Of a DNA stretch of 21,799 nucleotides, positions 9,785 through 19,949 are shown in pieces (within the stretch, counting starts at the first letter, position 1; each line of letters begins with the position of its first letter). The position numbers and the translations under genes are program-made. The stretch covers positions 1-21,799 of the forward strand of contig JACGCK010000469.1 of assembly GCA_014925825.1 (NCBI GenBank). The letters run 5' to 3'. Source of the DNA: Pholiota molesta. Its lineage: Eukaryota > Basidiomycota > Agaricomycetes > Agaricales > Strophariaceae. A model generated the notes under the pieces. The model searched no databases and was not told where the DNA came from. It worked only from the letters and a program-made list of their open reading frames with translations.

Positions 9785-10357
9785 GCTTATTGGTGGCATC
9801 TTCGTGATTGACCAGCATCGAAGGCCTTTGGTTGATATAACAAGATAACATAACAAGGCTCAAACCTTGCGCCGTGAAACTTGAAGGCATCGATACCCCT
9901 GCATACCTACGGATTTAATGTCTGCTAAAATAATAATACTTGAGTACTTCAGCCACACTTCCGGGCATCGGTGGCAGCACTCGATGACATAGCTGATATA
10001 TGTTCAGCAATAAAATATAATGCAAGGCAGATATGTATACAGTCTGAGGGCTGAGGGCTACAACCCAGAGGCACTACTTATACTGGTGACTACATTGAGG
10101 AATTTAATTGATTTTGATTGATGTCTATGATGATTTGCTGCGGGGCAAACGTGCGTAAAGCATAACGGGCAGGTGGCTGTGCCGCGTCAATGTGCTGCGA
10201 TAACAGACTGGCCAATGGGCGGCATTCGATTTATAAGCTCTGCATTAAGAGGGCGTGTTCTAGACGTAAGCGCCTTTTATATATTGCTGCGAAATTATGC
10301 AATACTCCACTGTCTTGACCTCCCTCCCTTTCTCCCTCCTCACAATATCTCTGGTGT
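9785..10357. other. Intergenic region, no gene seen
   Basis: It holds the 3' flank of the hydrolase-like gene and the 5' flank of the PIN-like transporter. AT-rich words (AATAAAATATAAT near 10010) could serve polyadenylation. A 7-bp tandem duplication CTGAGGG lies at 10044-10057. The segment just before the transporter ATG is strongly pyrimidine-rich (about 10318-10345), as is common for fungal leaders. Confidence 0.4.
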
Positions 10358-12507
10358 ATGGCTGTTGGCATTCATTCTGGCGACGCCGACACGCCTTTTG
10401 GTGATCTTCTTCTCGCGGTTTTCAACGTCAGTCATCGGCTTCTCGATATTACATCTCATTTGACTCACCTCTCACTATCTAGTCTATTCTTGAAGTTTTT
10501 CTACTTTGTGCTGCAGGATATATTCTCGCTCGACAGGACATTCTCGACAAGAGGACTCAGAAGGTGTGCAGCTTGTTTTCATTGGTGCAATCCTTGCTCA
10601 AGTCAACGCATTGTTATAGCAAATCAACAGGTTAAATGTTTCGCTCTTCACTCCCGCTCTGCTCTTCTCCAAAGTCGCGTTCTATCTCACTCCTGGTGCG
10701 ACTTGACGTCCAGCATATGAAATAGCGGAGCACTGATGTGGTTTGGTAGAAAAACTCAAGGAGCTATGGGTTATTCCCATTTGGTTCACCATTGTAACCC
10801 TTATTTCCATGGTCATTGGCCAGTGTTGGGGTGGCTTTTTAACTTGCAGCAGTCTCAGAGGTGCGTTCAGATGGAGTTGAATAAGCTCCAATTACTCATT
10901 ATCATGCGCAGGAGCTTCATTATGGCCGCAGCTATGTTCATGAATTCCAATGCCCTGCCCATCGCCCTCATGCAGAGCCTCGTGGTTTCCGTGCCCGACC
11001 TTGCATGGGGATCTGATGATAACAAGGATGCAATGCTTGGTCGCGCACTGACGTATCTGACGATGTACAGTACACTTGGCATGGTGGTACGTCTACCTTT
11101 ACTTGGCGTCCTATCTTCTTCCGACCACCCTTTTGTCGTGCGGTTTATAATTTACTCCCTCAGATACGGTACAGCTACGGCGTGAGACTCTTGTCTCGTG
11201 CAGATACAAATTTGGTTCCAAATATCGATGTTGCCGAGGAGAACACTACTGAGCACACTCCTCTACTTGGCGCTGACGCAGAAATTTGCTCCACGCCGCC
11301 CCCACTTAAATTACATGCTCATGGTTCTGTGTCGACTCTTGCAGCGCTCTCAGGCTCCCACAAATCAGTCAAATCATCCCCAGGCTCGTCGTTGCCTAAC
11401 AGTGGAAATTCATCGCCGTTTCTTACTGGCTCTCCTGGGCCCATGTTGGTTCATTTACCCTCTTTACCCCCTAATCCTGAGAATGTAGCGGCAGAACTCC
11501 AGCGCGAAGTATCGTCGCTAAGACCTTCAGTAGCACGCAAGAACACGACCTTTTATAACTCGTTTCCCAATTCCCCAAATGAGAGCCGCCAAGAGCTACC
11601 TACATGGGATGAAACTTCCGACGTTAGTGGTGACGAAGACGGAAGCGCGCCAGGAAGACAATCACAAAGACGGGGAGATCTCGAGGGAGGCATTGATACC
11701 ACATTGTCTGCTCACAGTCGTGTTCACACGAACCACGCAAACACTCTGCACCATTACCTTCATGCCTTCTTCCGATATATCAACCGCATGTGGATCGCTT
11801 TCGTCACCTTCATGACTGTCCCGCTGTGGGCGGCGATTGCCTCTTTATTCGTCGCGTGCTTTGAACCAGTGAAACATGCACTTGAAGTTCACATGGCACC
11901 TCTCAATGAATCGATAAATGTTGCTGGGAAATGCGCTGTGCCGTTGACCCTAGTTGTATTAGGGGCATATTTTTACACTCCCCCAGTCACGGGCGCCCAT
12001 TCAGGAAACGGGGCGAGGAAGAAGACCGCTAAGCAGACCTGGATTCTGGAACTGGCCGCTAAATTGCGCTTCTGGCGTCGATCGTCTCACAGAACTGAGT
12101 CAATTTCGTCCAGAAAAGATGGCGACAGACGTCGGTCAAAGGAGACGACTACAGTCGTACTAGCGGTGGCAGCTCGAATGTTGATCACGCCTGCAGTGCT
12201 ACTGCCACTCATTATAGCAGCAACTAAGAGCGACTGGCATGCGGTCTTTGAAGAGTATGTCCTCTCTCTCTTTGTTTTTGATACCTGTCACTCACGCAAC
12301 ATATTATGTAGCCCTATCTTCGTCGTTGTCAATGTTATCCTCCTCTGCTCTCCCCCAGCGCTAACGCTCGCCCAAATCACGGCAGCAGTGTCCGGCGATA
12401 CCTTTGAGCGGTTAATCAGTCGGACGATTTTTTGGAGTTATTGTATCATGACGCCGCCGGTGACGATTGGGTGTGTGCTCCTCGGATTGTGGCTGGCCAA
12501 GTTATAG
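10358..12507 (+). CDS. PIN-like / auxin efflux carrier family membrane transporter (PF03547; yeast Ecm3/YNL095C-like)
   Basis: Multi-pass membrane protein of the auxin efflux carrier family, which in fungi is usually intracellular (ER or vacuole) and of unclear substrate. N-terminal helices include SILEVFLLCAAGYILARQDI and RLNVSLFTPALLFSKVAFYL, then SFIMAAAMFMNSNALPIALM, a well-conserved family block. A long hydrophilic Ser/Pro-rich loop (about 11210-11760, with acidic dileucine EHTPLLG) separates these from the C-terminal helices, which end in MTPPVTIGCVLLGLWLAKL. Exons: 10358-10426, 10483-10563, 10620-10695, 10750-10860, 10912-11086, 11164-12254, 12312-12507. Their total, 1799 nt, becomes divisible by three with one added base. 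The break is near the GGGG run at 10828-10831, where MVIGQCWG must change frame to reach GWLFNLQQSQR. The restored length is about 599 residues. The ATG at 10358 is the best start because its exon splices in phase. Confidence 0.87.
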
Positions 12508-13159
12508 AGCATGTTTATTGTGGTCGAGATCTGGCGTGGTGTTTTTGTTTCGTCTTTCTTGTGTTTCCTTGGGTTGTCTTGATGCTCGATGCTTGATTTC
12601 CATGACTTGCTTCTCAATATGCTTTATCTTATGCCATTTTCACCCTCTACCATCTGTCGCCCTATTCTGTTGTCTTTGCATCACCACCATCTCATTTTTA
12701 TATTAAAGGACATTGCTCGATATGTTACTTGGCATCTATAGTTCCCAACAGCCTTAATGCATTCCTGTGTTGTTAGATGTTCCTCGGGAAAACTCATTTA
12801 GTTGATTTTCGGCTTTCATGGTTGATATTTATTCTACTTTGTATATTAGGGTATCGAGCAATGGGGAGATAGTCTGTGCGATAATTTTGCGGCGTGTACG
12901 CCTTGTTCGTCACATAGGTTTGGAACGTACGCCCAATTTCATTTGTTCAATGAATTAATTTGAGGAAAGCTGAGTCTAAACAAGCTTCAACATGGAACGA
13001 AGAAATAATGATATTACTACAGTACAAGTGTGCTGATTAGAGTTTATACAGCAATTTTCATGTCTATCGTAAGGGGATAGGGTATAAGTAATGTCGATGT
13101 GATGTCGAATATCGGGGCAAAGCGTGATACAAGGTGGGCACTGAACAGGTACTATGACT
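12508..13159. other. Convergent intergenic region, no gene seen
   Basis: Shared 3' flanks of the PIN-like transporter (plus) and MMM1 (minus). AT-rich, with polyadenylation-like words such as TATTAAAGG near 12700. Open frames inside lack family features. No repeat of note. Confidence 0.5.
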
Positions 13160-14302
13160 TCATTTCTTTGTTATTTGAATTACATTCGCTGACAGTCCAG
13201 GCAGCGGGATATTGAATGTAGCGCGTGCAGCCAAGACACGTCGGACTTGGTGTTGAATGAGTTCGTGAAGTTTTGGGACGTTGGCCAGCTTTGCGCGACT
13301 TCCCATGAGGGACGTTGTCGTCAGATCGAGCACGAAGTTCGGCGAAATTGTTAGTGTTAGCGCTGGCGCTGGAGATGTCGGTGATGGCGGTCGGACGCTT
13401 ATCTGGAAAAATTCGATGAATGTTTTTAAGAAGACGCTCATTTCAGTTGTATTGCGGACTCACTGATGACTTAAATTGGGAGAGCGCTATCGTGAGAGAG
13501 ATAGGCAATCTGGCAAAGGAGGCCGTGGGGTAATTGAAGAGATATGATGTGGATAATGACAATGATACAGTGTCCATGTATGAAGCGTCAAATTCTATCT
13601 CCTGTTGTTGCTTCTGGTAAGGACCATTCACCGGTCGGAGGGTCAGAAACAACGTACTGCCGGTGAGTCCTTTTCTCCCTCTCGAATGCGAGCATTAAAT
13701 AGAGAAGGAGCAGAGAGACCAAGATTGACCGAGTGGATAGTGATATGGTCCTAAGATGCAATGTTACGTTGGACCAACATGGTCAGACGACCGAGACGCA
13801 CCACGAAGCTTGCTGGTCGGATAGAGTTGGCATAAGATTCTATCCGTTTCCTAGCAATTTCGTCCCTTCTATTCCCGCAGTATCGTCTCGAAGTTTAGAC
13901 CGATAGATGTCCATGACCTAGTAACAGGCTCAGAAAAGCCAGAAGGTCGACGGCAATTGAGTCCAAGGGAATACTGACCTGTTTCATCAGCACATTGAAC
14001 CACTCCGTCGACTCATACACATCCGGATCGTGTTCTGGCAGAGTTTGACGCGCTTGAAAATTGCGCTGCCGCACGAACGCGTCGTTGTCCACCTGCTGGT
14101 GGTATGCCGCTGGTGAGTATTGGGAAGACTCCAGAAATAAATATTTGAGAATTGTCCCGAGGAGAATCAAAATGCTGAGCTGGCCGATAATAAGACCCTG
14201 TGTGAAGGTAGGCTGGAAGAAAAGGGGGAAGTGGGTGGACATGGTGGGTGAGGACGAAGCTTGGTCGTGAAGCGCTTGAAAGATACTATGAGCATCAACC
14301 AT
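13160..14302 (-). CDS. MMM1: Maintenance of mitochondrial morphology protein 1 (ERMES subunit)
   Basis: ER-anchored subunit of the ER-mitochondria encounter structure, which tethers the two membranes and moves phospholipids through SMP domains. A lumenal N-terminus is followed by PTFTQGLIIGQLSILILLGTI (the single TM helix), a linker ending LPEHDPDVYESTEWFNVLMKQ, and the SMP domain with LFNARIRE, SLSTSYLFNYPTASFARLP, LDLTTTSLMGSRAKL and VPKLHELIQHQVRRVLAARA. Exons: 14302-13979, 13917-13802, 13750-13464, 13402-13160. Exons 2 and 3 are each one base short of frame: one loss is at the G-run opposite 13864-13866 (GGGGACGAAAT expected), the other between about 13640 and 13690. Adding one base to each gives 323 residues, normal for MMM1. 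A second Met at 14242 (MSTHFPLFF) is an equally good start and would give 303 residues. The gene shares a short promoter with the divergent TTL gene. Confidence 0.93.
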
Positions 14303-14366
14303 GTGTTAAAATGCTGGATTACCTAAACTAGATAAGATCAAAAATACATTTCTGCAGTTTGCACCC
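14303..14366. promoter_or_regulatory. Bidirectional promoter between MMM1 and the TTL-family gene
   Basis: Only 64 bp separate the two divergent start codons (MMM1 on the minus strand, TTL on the plus strand). Both transcripts must start here or inside the neighbour's leader, so the genes probably share control elements. If MMM1 uses the downstream Met at 14242, the gap grows to 124 bp. No clear TATA box. Confidence 0.5.
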
Positions 14367-15898
14367 ATGCTTAACGCCTACGTCTCCTGGCCGTCGGCCC
14401 CTTGACAGACTCTCTGGTCCGCAGAGCGCTGACCCAGATCGATACCCCATCTCCTTTATTTCCGAAGACGAGCGCTCCCGGACTGATACCCCTCTGCTCC
14501 AATGGTGCACTTACGATGAGATGGACCACGAACTCGCCCACTTCCGGCGCGATAACGTACTTTCATCTAGTTACACCTTCCGCAAAGCCCTGATCAGAAA
14601 GCACTACCTCTCACGAGTCCTCCAGTCATACCTGAAGAAACAACCCCATTCCGTTCTGAAGGACGGGTTCCCGCTAACGTACGAAATTGAAATCTCATTC
14701 GCCGATGAACTGGATGAAATGTGGACAGATGAGCTTTGGGACCTGGGAGAAAACTCGACGCTGGTCGCTCATGGTGGATTCTCAAGCCGTGAGCTCTCCT
14801 CAATATTGCATGACAGTCTTGATCAAATTTAATAAATCTGGATAGTGGAATGGCAGATCGAGGAATGGGCATCAGGATCTTCAATAACAAAGAACATCTT
14901 CAGGATATTTTTGAATCTTTTGAAGAAGACTCTGACGAAGAGGGAAAGGAAGACGAAGATGGTGGAACAGACGTTGTGACTTCTCAATTACGCCATTTTG
15001 TGATCCAGGTCCGTTTTTTTACTTTGCTCGCCCTTCGATCTTCCAAATGCTTCAATCTGAATTAGGAATATATCATGACACCATTGCTACTGGATCCCTC
15101 AGAAACTATGCCCAAAACTGATACCGAAGCCGACCTCATTGGTCGTAAAGTTCGTGCGGCTCTATGTACTCTGAGCAAACACATCTAATTGAAAGTATAT
15201 AGTTCCATCTGAGGGTATATTGCGTATCCAAAGGAGACATTCAATTATTCGTATATGACAGAATTCTGGCTCTGTTCTCATCGGCTCCATACCACCTTCC
15301 AGATGATACCGAAGATTGTTCCGAAATTGACTTAAAACCCCATCTCACCAACACCTCTCTACAGACAGAATTGGGCGAAAGCAACGTCCGCCTTCTTGAC
15401 GAATTAGAAGGGTGTACAGTTCTCTCGGATAACCAGCAGCGCAAACTGAAGAAGTCGGATATTTCACAACTTATTTCTCAAATAAAGGATGTTCTGGCAG
15501 ATACGTTCAAAGCTGCGCTGCAAAACCCTGTTCATTTCCAGGTGTGTGATTTATGGCACTGCTCAGCACTGCGCATAATTTACTGGATATAGGCACTTCC
15601 AAATGCCTTTGAACTTTTTGGAGCGGACTTCGTTGTCGACCATAATCCCGCGTATACGGAAAATCCATTCCAAGTGAAAATCTTGGAAATAAACGCCGAA
15701 CCTGCCATCGAACTTACTGGGCCCCGATTGACTTGGATATTGGAAGATCTGTTTGCTTCAGCGGCTAAAGTTTGCGTTGAACCGTTCTTAAGTAACAAAA
15801 GGGACTCAACGGACTGTTGGAGTATCGGCGAAGTCAGACATAATTTCATCAAGTGCATGGACGAAGATGTGCGAGGACCACAGCCAACGGTGATATAA
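14367..15898 (+). CDS. Tubulin-tyrosine ligase (TTL) family protein
   Basis: ATP-grasp ligase of the TTL/TTLL family, which adds amino acids to tubulin or other proteins. Family blocks are YTFRKALIRKHYLSRVL, the SFADELDEMWTDELWDLG segment, WWILKPGMADRGMGIRIF (nucleotide-binding, made by splicing 14788 to 14846), HFVIQEYIMTPLLL, FHLRVYCV, FELFGADFVVD and KILEINAEPAIELTGPRL (metal/ATP site). Exons: 14367-14788, 14846-15008, 15066-15149, 15203-15541, 15593-15898. Exons 2-5 are in perfect frame. Exon 1 has three breaks, each explained by one lost base: at the C-run 14398-14401 (between MLNAYVSWPSAP and LTDSLVRRAL), between about 14425 and 14470, and at the A-run 14750-14753 just before WWILKP. 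Restored length about 438 residues. An acidic insert (EEDSDEEGKEDEDGG) is family-variable. The substrate could be tubulin or not; fungal members are little known. Confidence 0.88.
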
Positions 15899-16169
15899 AG
15901 AGAATTCAATAGGTATTTAGCAACATAATTTTCTTTAAGCATCCTATATTTTTAATCAAATCATTATTTTACGGAAAATTGTTCATTTTATTTCATGCAA
16001 GGAGACGAAAGACAGTACTTGCGGAAAGTTGGCAATTGAATGCCACTCGGGACCAATTAATGTATTGTTGATCCCTGTTTGACTTTAGGGGGGCCGGAGA
16101 TGTTTTCCATCTGCGGTTGGTAAATCCTCCCTTTACTGCTCTCTACCGCACTTGTCTGAACCTTTGCAA

Positions 16170-17658
16170 ATGTCACTGAACCGGGACCTTCCACACCGTC
16201 CAAAAAGCGATCAAAATGGGACGAGGATGACGACGACGACGATAGACCGGCATATGTTCCTCAGCCAAAGCGTCGCGTCAAGGCAAGTCTTCTTCAGTAG
16301 TTGACGAACCAGGACCACCGCCGTCTCGGACCCCAAGCCATCCTCCGTCCACTATCTATAAGTCCCGCACAGCGTTTATGTTCCATCTCGGACCAGGCAT
16401 CCGCGATACGCCCCTCCCGCTCTGTGTACTCCTACGAGCGGTTGAATCAGATAGAGGAAGGATCGTATGGTGTGTCTTTCGTGCGCGCGACAAGCAGACG
16501 GGTGACATAGTTGCGCTGAAAAACTGAAGCTAGACGAAGAGAAGAATGGGTTCCCTATAACGGCCCTACGCGAAGTCTACGCGCTCATGTCGTGTCGGCA
16601 CGAGAACGTTGTGGGCGTGCGCGAGGTGGTCGTTGGGGATACGTTAACGCAGTGCGTAATGAATTATCTGCCGCATAGCCTTCGTGTAATCACAGTCTGT
16701 CATACTTCTTTGTTTAATGGGAAAGAGTTTTCGTTGTCATGGACTTCATTGAACACGACCTGAAGTCGTTGCTGAATATGATGCCGGCGCCGTTCTTGCA
16801 GTCAGAAATCAAGACCCTGATGTTGCAGTTGCTCTCAGCAGTTAATCACTGCCACCAGAACTGGATTCTACACAGGGATCTAAAAACCAGTAACCTACTG
16901 ATGAACAACCGAGGCACTATAAAGGTTGCAGATTTTGGCTTGGCCAGGCGGTACGGTGATCCTGTTGGCGTCGGAGGAATGACACAGCTGGTGGTGACTC
17001 TGTGGTACCGGTACGTTCATTTCTAGTTACTGCCCGCCGTATCTTTATCTCATAATATGCCTCAGCGCACCTGAAATCTTACTGGGAGCCACAACCTATT
17101 CCACGGCGGTGGACATGTGGTCCGTGGATGCATTTTCGCAGAGCTCCTCTTGAAGGAGCCGCTATTCCAGGCTCAAGGCGAATTAGAGCTTATATCCATG
17201 ATTTTCAAGCTCCTTGGTCCCCTACAAAGAACTCATGGCCCGATTATTCGTCCTTACCCCTCTCGAAGACCCTGACCCTTCCCTCGCCACAACCGCATCA
17301 GTTCCGCTCAAAATTTCAATATCTCACCTCTGCGGGCATGGACCTCCTCATGTCGTTGTTGACGTATGATCCTGAGCGCAGAATCACCGCCGCTGAGGCC
17401 TTGGAGCACCCATACTTTACGTCAGTATCCTTTTGCGTGTCTTTCCACCAAAGTGCTCACAAACTATCCCAGTGAATCACCTTTGCCAAAACATCCAGAT
17501 TTATTCAGCTCATTCCCCTCCGCCGCCGCTGGCGAAAAGTAAGTTATATCATTATGATATATAATTCCGAAAGCTGTTCTCATCCATATCGCAGGAGGCG
17601 CAAACCCTTCAGTCCAACAGCTCCTCGCGGTGCACATCATGGATATTCGAAGGGTTAA
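16170..17658 (+). CDS. Cyclin-dependent kinase of the CDK11/PITSLRE type, frame interrupted
   Basis: Ser/Thr kinase that in animals works with cyclin L in transcription and splicing. Kinase landmarks in order: [13 protein letters not shown] (Gly loop), [21 protein letters not shown] (cyclin-binding helix), [23 protein letters not shown] (catalytic loop), [43 protein letters not shown] and [17 protein letters not shown]. The tail [11 protein letters not shown]...GYSKG resembles CDK11 C-termini. The N-terminus has [11 protein letters not shown] and KRRVK. Exons after the first: 16726-17010, 17066-17420, 17473-17538, 17595-17658. Frame breaks fall at about 16173-16180, 16283, 16400-16415, 16471-16478, the A-run 16519-16523, the GG at 17126-17127 and the C-run 17219-17222. 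Most are fixed by one added base, and all catalytic residues remain. Either an assembly with deletion errors or a recent pseudogene. The start codon is the least certain part. Confidence 0.85.
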
Positions 17659-17831
17659 ATACAAGAAGCCCATAGGGCGCCAATATATATAATGTGCAGA
17701 GATTGGATTATATACAATGAGAACATTTCCATAACTATGCACAGCAGACAAGAAACGGAAAAAAAAAGAATCAAATAAGATAGAAAGTCTGATATGTGAG
17801 ACTGAAAACTGCATGCAAAGTGTTTGGCGTC

Positions 17832-19714
17832 CTAGAACCTGGCTTGGAGCTCAGCCCGCATGCGTTGGAAGCGTGTGCGCGTAATTTGCATCTCTCCACA
17901 CTTGTCATAGAACTCTTGGACTTCTTCAACTGTAAACCTATAATCTTTCGCAATCTGGCGGATGCCTTGATCAATAACATGCATGTTAGCAATAGCCACC
18001 AAGGCGTGCGGAGGAAGCTGAGATCCCTGGGGTTCTTGACGCGATGGTTGCGCATCAGGACTTGGCTCTCTGCACAATCAATACATTTAGCAGAGTAGTC
18101 GATAAAGCTACGGATCGGACTTACCCATCAAGACGTGGCTTTTTCTGCTGGGCATTACTTCTGTCATCATCATTGTCATCACTGTCATCAGTCGCTTTGC
18201 GTTTGGCCCACCGGGGTGGTGGTGCATTTCCAACACGTACGGCCCATTCAGGCTCTTCGGTGTCATCCATCTCCTCTTCCGCGGGACTTTTCCGGATAGC
18301 TGATCGATCAATAGGGACAGTAGAAGGCGCAGGCAATATGGCGGAATAGGCGCTGCCTACATCGGCCAGGTTTTGGAGCGAAGTCATTGCATGGTGAATG
18401 CTGTGAGGGGCCTCCATCACGGGCGCCATAGGATGCATAGCCCCTGGAGGCGGTGGCATAGGAACTAGCCCATTGGTTAATGGCATGTCGTTCGGGAACT
18501 CGTCGATTGGAGATGCCTCTTCTGCGGACTTAGCCTTCTTCTTCCGCGAGCGCTTTGGCCTCTCTTCAGCTTGTCGTACATATCCGTATTGGCCCTTTTC
18601 GCCTTGTGCAGGTTTTTTCTGGTCCACAATTCGCGCGATGATGGTGTCGAGACGCGCAGAATTTTTCTTATATCTTTCTCTCCAAGACTGCCATGTGTGA
18701 CGGGTGACCCATGCATATTCGGGATCTCCGCTCTGTAAGTATGTCAATGAGAAAAAAATTGGATAGTACAAGTAAATAGAGACTTGCCAGATCGCACAAC
18801 TGTTGGTATAGTCGATTACCGGTTCTTCCACCAGTTTCTTTGTAGGGAATTTTAGCTGCTATCCAATTGCATAGGTGCTCCTCGTCATTGTCTGTGAACT
18901 GAGTTCTCCTGTGCGGTATAGTTCACTATGGAAATGAGAAAATGAACAAGGCAGATACGCACTCTTCGCCGGGTCTTCGGCCTCCAGGGTTCTTATAGAC
19001 CAAGGGCGTGTAAACAACGGCACCTTTCTCTATGCATTTCTTGACCCAGAGATACGATTCGATATATTTATCGGCTACACCTTGGTATGTCTTCACCAAA
19101 TGGTGAAATATCTCGGTATTCGGATCCGCCAAAATAACGCGTGCGGACTGGGCCGACGCATGAGGATCACCCCCTGAATGCTGTGGCACAATGTCATTCA
19201 GAACCTCTACGTCGCGCATACCAATAACATACCATAATGCGCGAGCTCAGCGCTGTGCGTGCATTGGGATTGGCAATACTCGCGTGTATGTGCATAGGGA
19301 TGGGTGCCCCATGCTCCGTGAAAATTTGTTTGAGGAGCATCCCCGCGATCTTGCACGCCTCGACATAGGTGTACGGCACGAAGTGCCTCTCTGGCCTGTC
19401 CGCACTCGTCCAGCATAGCCTTAGCCGCTCCTCCTCCGCCGTACTCGGCTGCACGAGGATGTAGCCCTGCCGCGGGACCTTCGCCTCGACACGGCCTCCC
19501 AGTGACTGCGCAGACTGTTAGACGCTGGTTCGCAAGGAGGAACATGAGGGAATGTGGCACATACAGTAATTGTTTCACATAGTTCTGCTTGGATCTCCTG
19601 TGGAAGGTCTTTCTGGATAAAGAACTTGACTGCTAGACCGTTGGCATCTTGGAAGATAGGCTAAGGATATGTAGTCAGCTAAAGACGGGGGCCATAGAGC
19701 AGAGAGCGCACCAT
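17832..19714 (-). CDS. Rap1-like telomere-binding protein (BRCT and Myb domains)
   Basis: Telomere/shelterin-type protein. Seven exons (19714-19712, 19660-19565, 19505-19233, 19180-18963, 18908-18788, 18732-18125, 18069-17832) total 1557 nt in perfect frame, 518 residues. A first BRCT-like domain starts at residue 2 (PIFQDANGLAVKFFI...LGGRVEAKVPRQGYILVQP). A second follows around residues 130-195 (ILADPNTEIFHHL...YIESYLWVKKCIEKG). Then comes a Rap1-type Myb domain (FTDNDEEHLCNWIAAKIPYK...GRTGNRLYQQL...RHTWQSWRERYKKN), a basic RPKRSRKKKAKS stretch that looks like a nuclear signal, an acidic/Pro-rich linker and a helical C-terminus that could be the Rap1 C-terminal interaction domain. Exon 1 is only the ATG, and intron 5 has a GC-AG border. 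The gene is convergent with CDK11. Confidence 0.85.
18733..18787 (-). other. GC-AG intron in the Rap1-like gene
   Basis: The donor reads CTG|GCAAGT and the acceptor TTACAG|AGC. Removing these 55 nt joins ...LYQQLCDL to SGDPEYAW inside the Myb domain in phase. No GT donor nearby gives the right frame. GCAAGT is the known consensus of the rare GC-AG class handled by the major spliceosome. Confidence 0.75.
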
Positions 19715-19949
19715 GGCGAGGAAAGTGAGGTGCCCCGAGATTAAGGTTGAGGGTAAGACGTTTGTTTAGGGTTCCGTGCCACAAGGGTTAGGTCTTGTTT
19801 GCCTACGTAAGCAATATTTGTTACACACTTGCCATGCAACGCTCCTCAAACTCTGCTGCTTGAAGGCATCTTCAAAGCAGAAGTGTGATAAAAAAATATT
19901 CCGTTGTTAAATCTCATGTAAATACGATTAACATGTATCCCTTAACCGT

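Noticed and set aside
16283..16297. GCAAGTCTTCTTCAG in the CDK gene as a third GC-AG intron
   Set aside because: Only 15 nt, far too short to be spliced; a frame break here explains the reading better.
18044..18349. Plus-strand open frames opposite the Rap1-like gene
   Set aside because: They are antisense to an intact coding exon with clear domain content.
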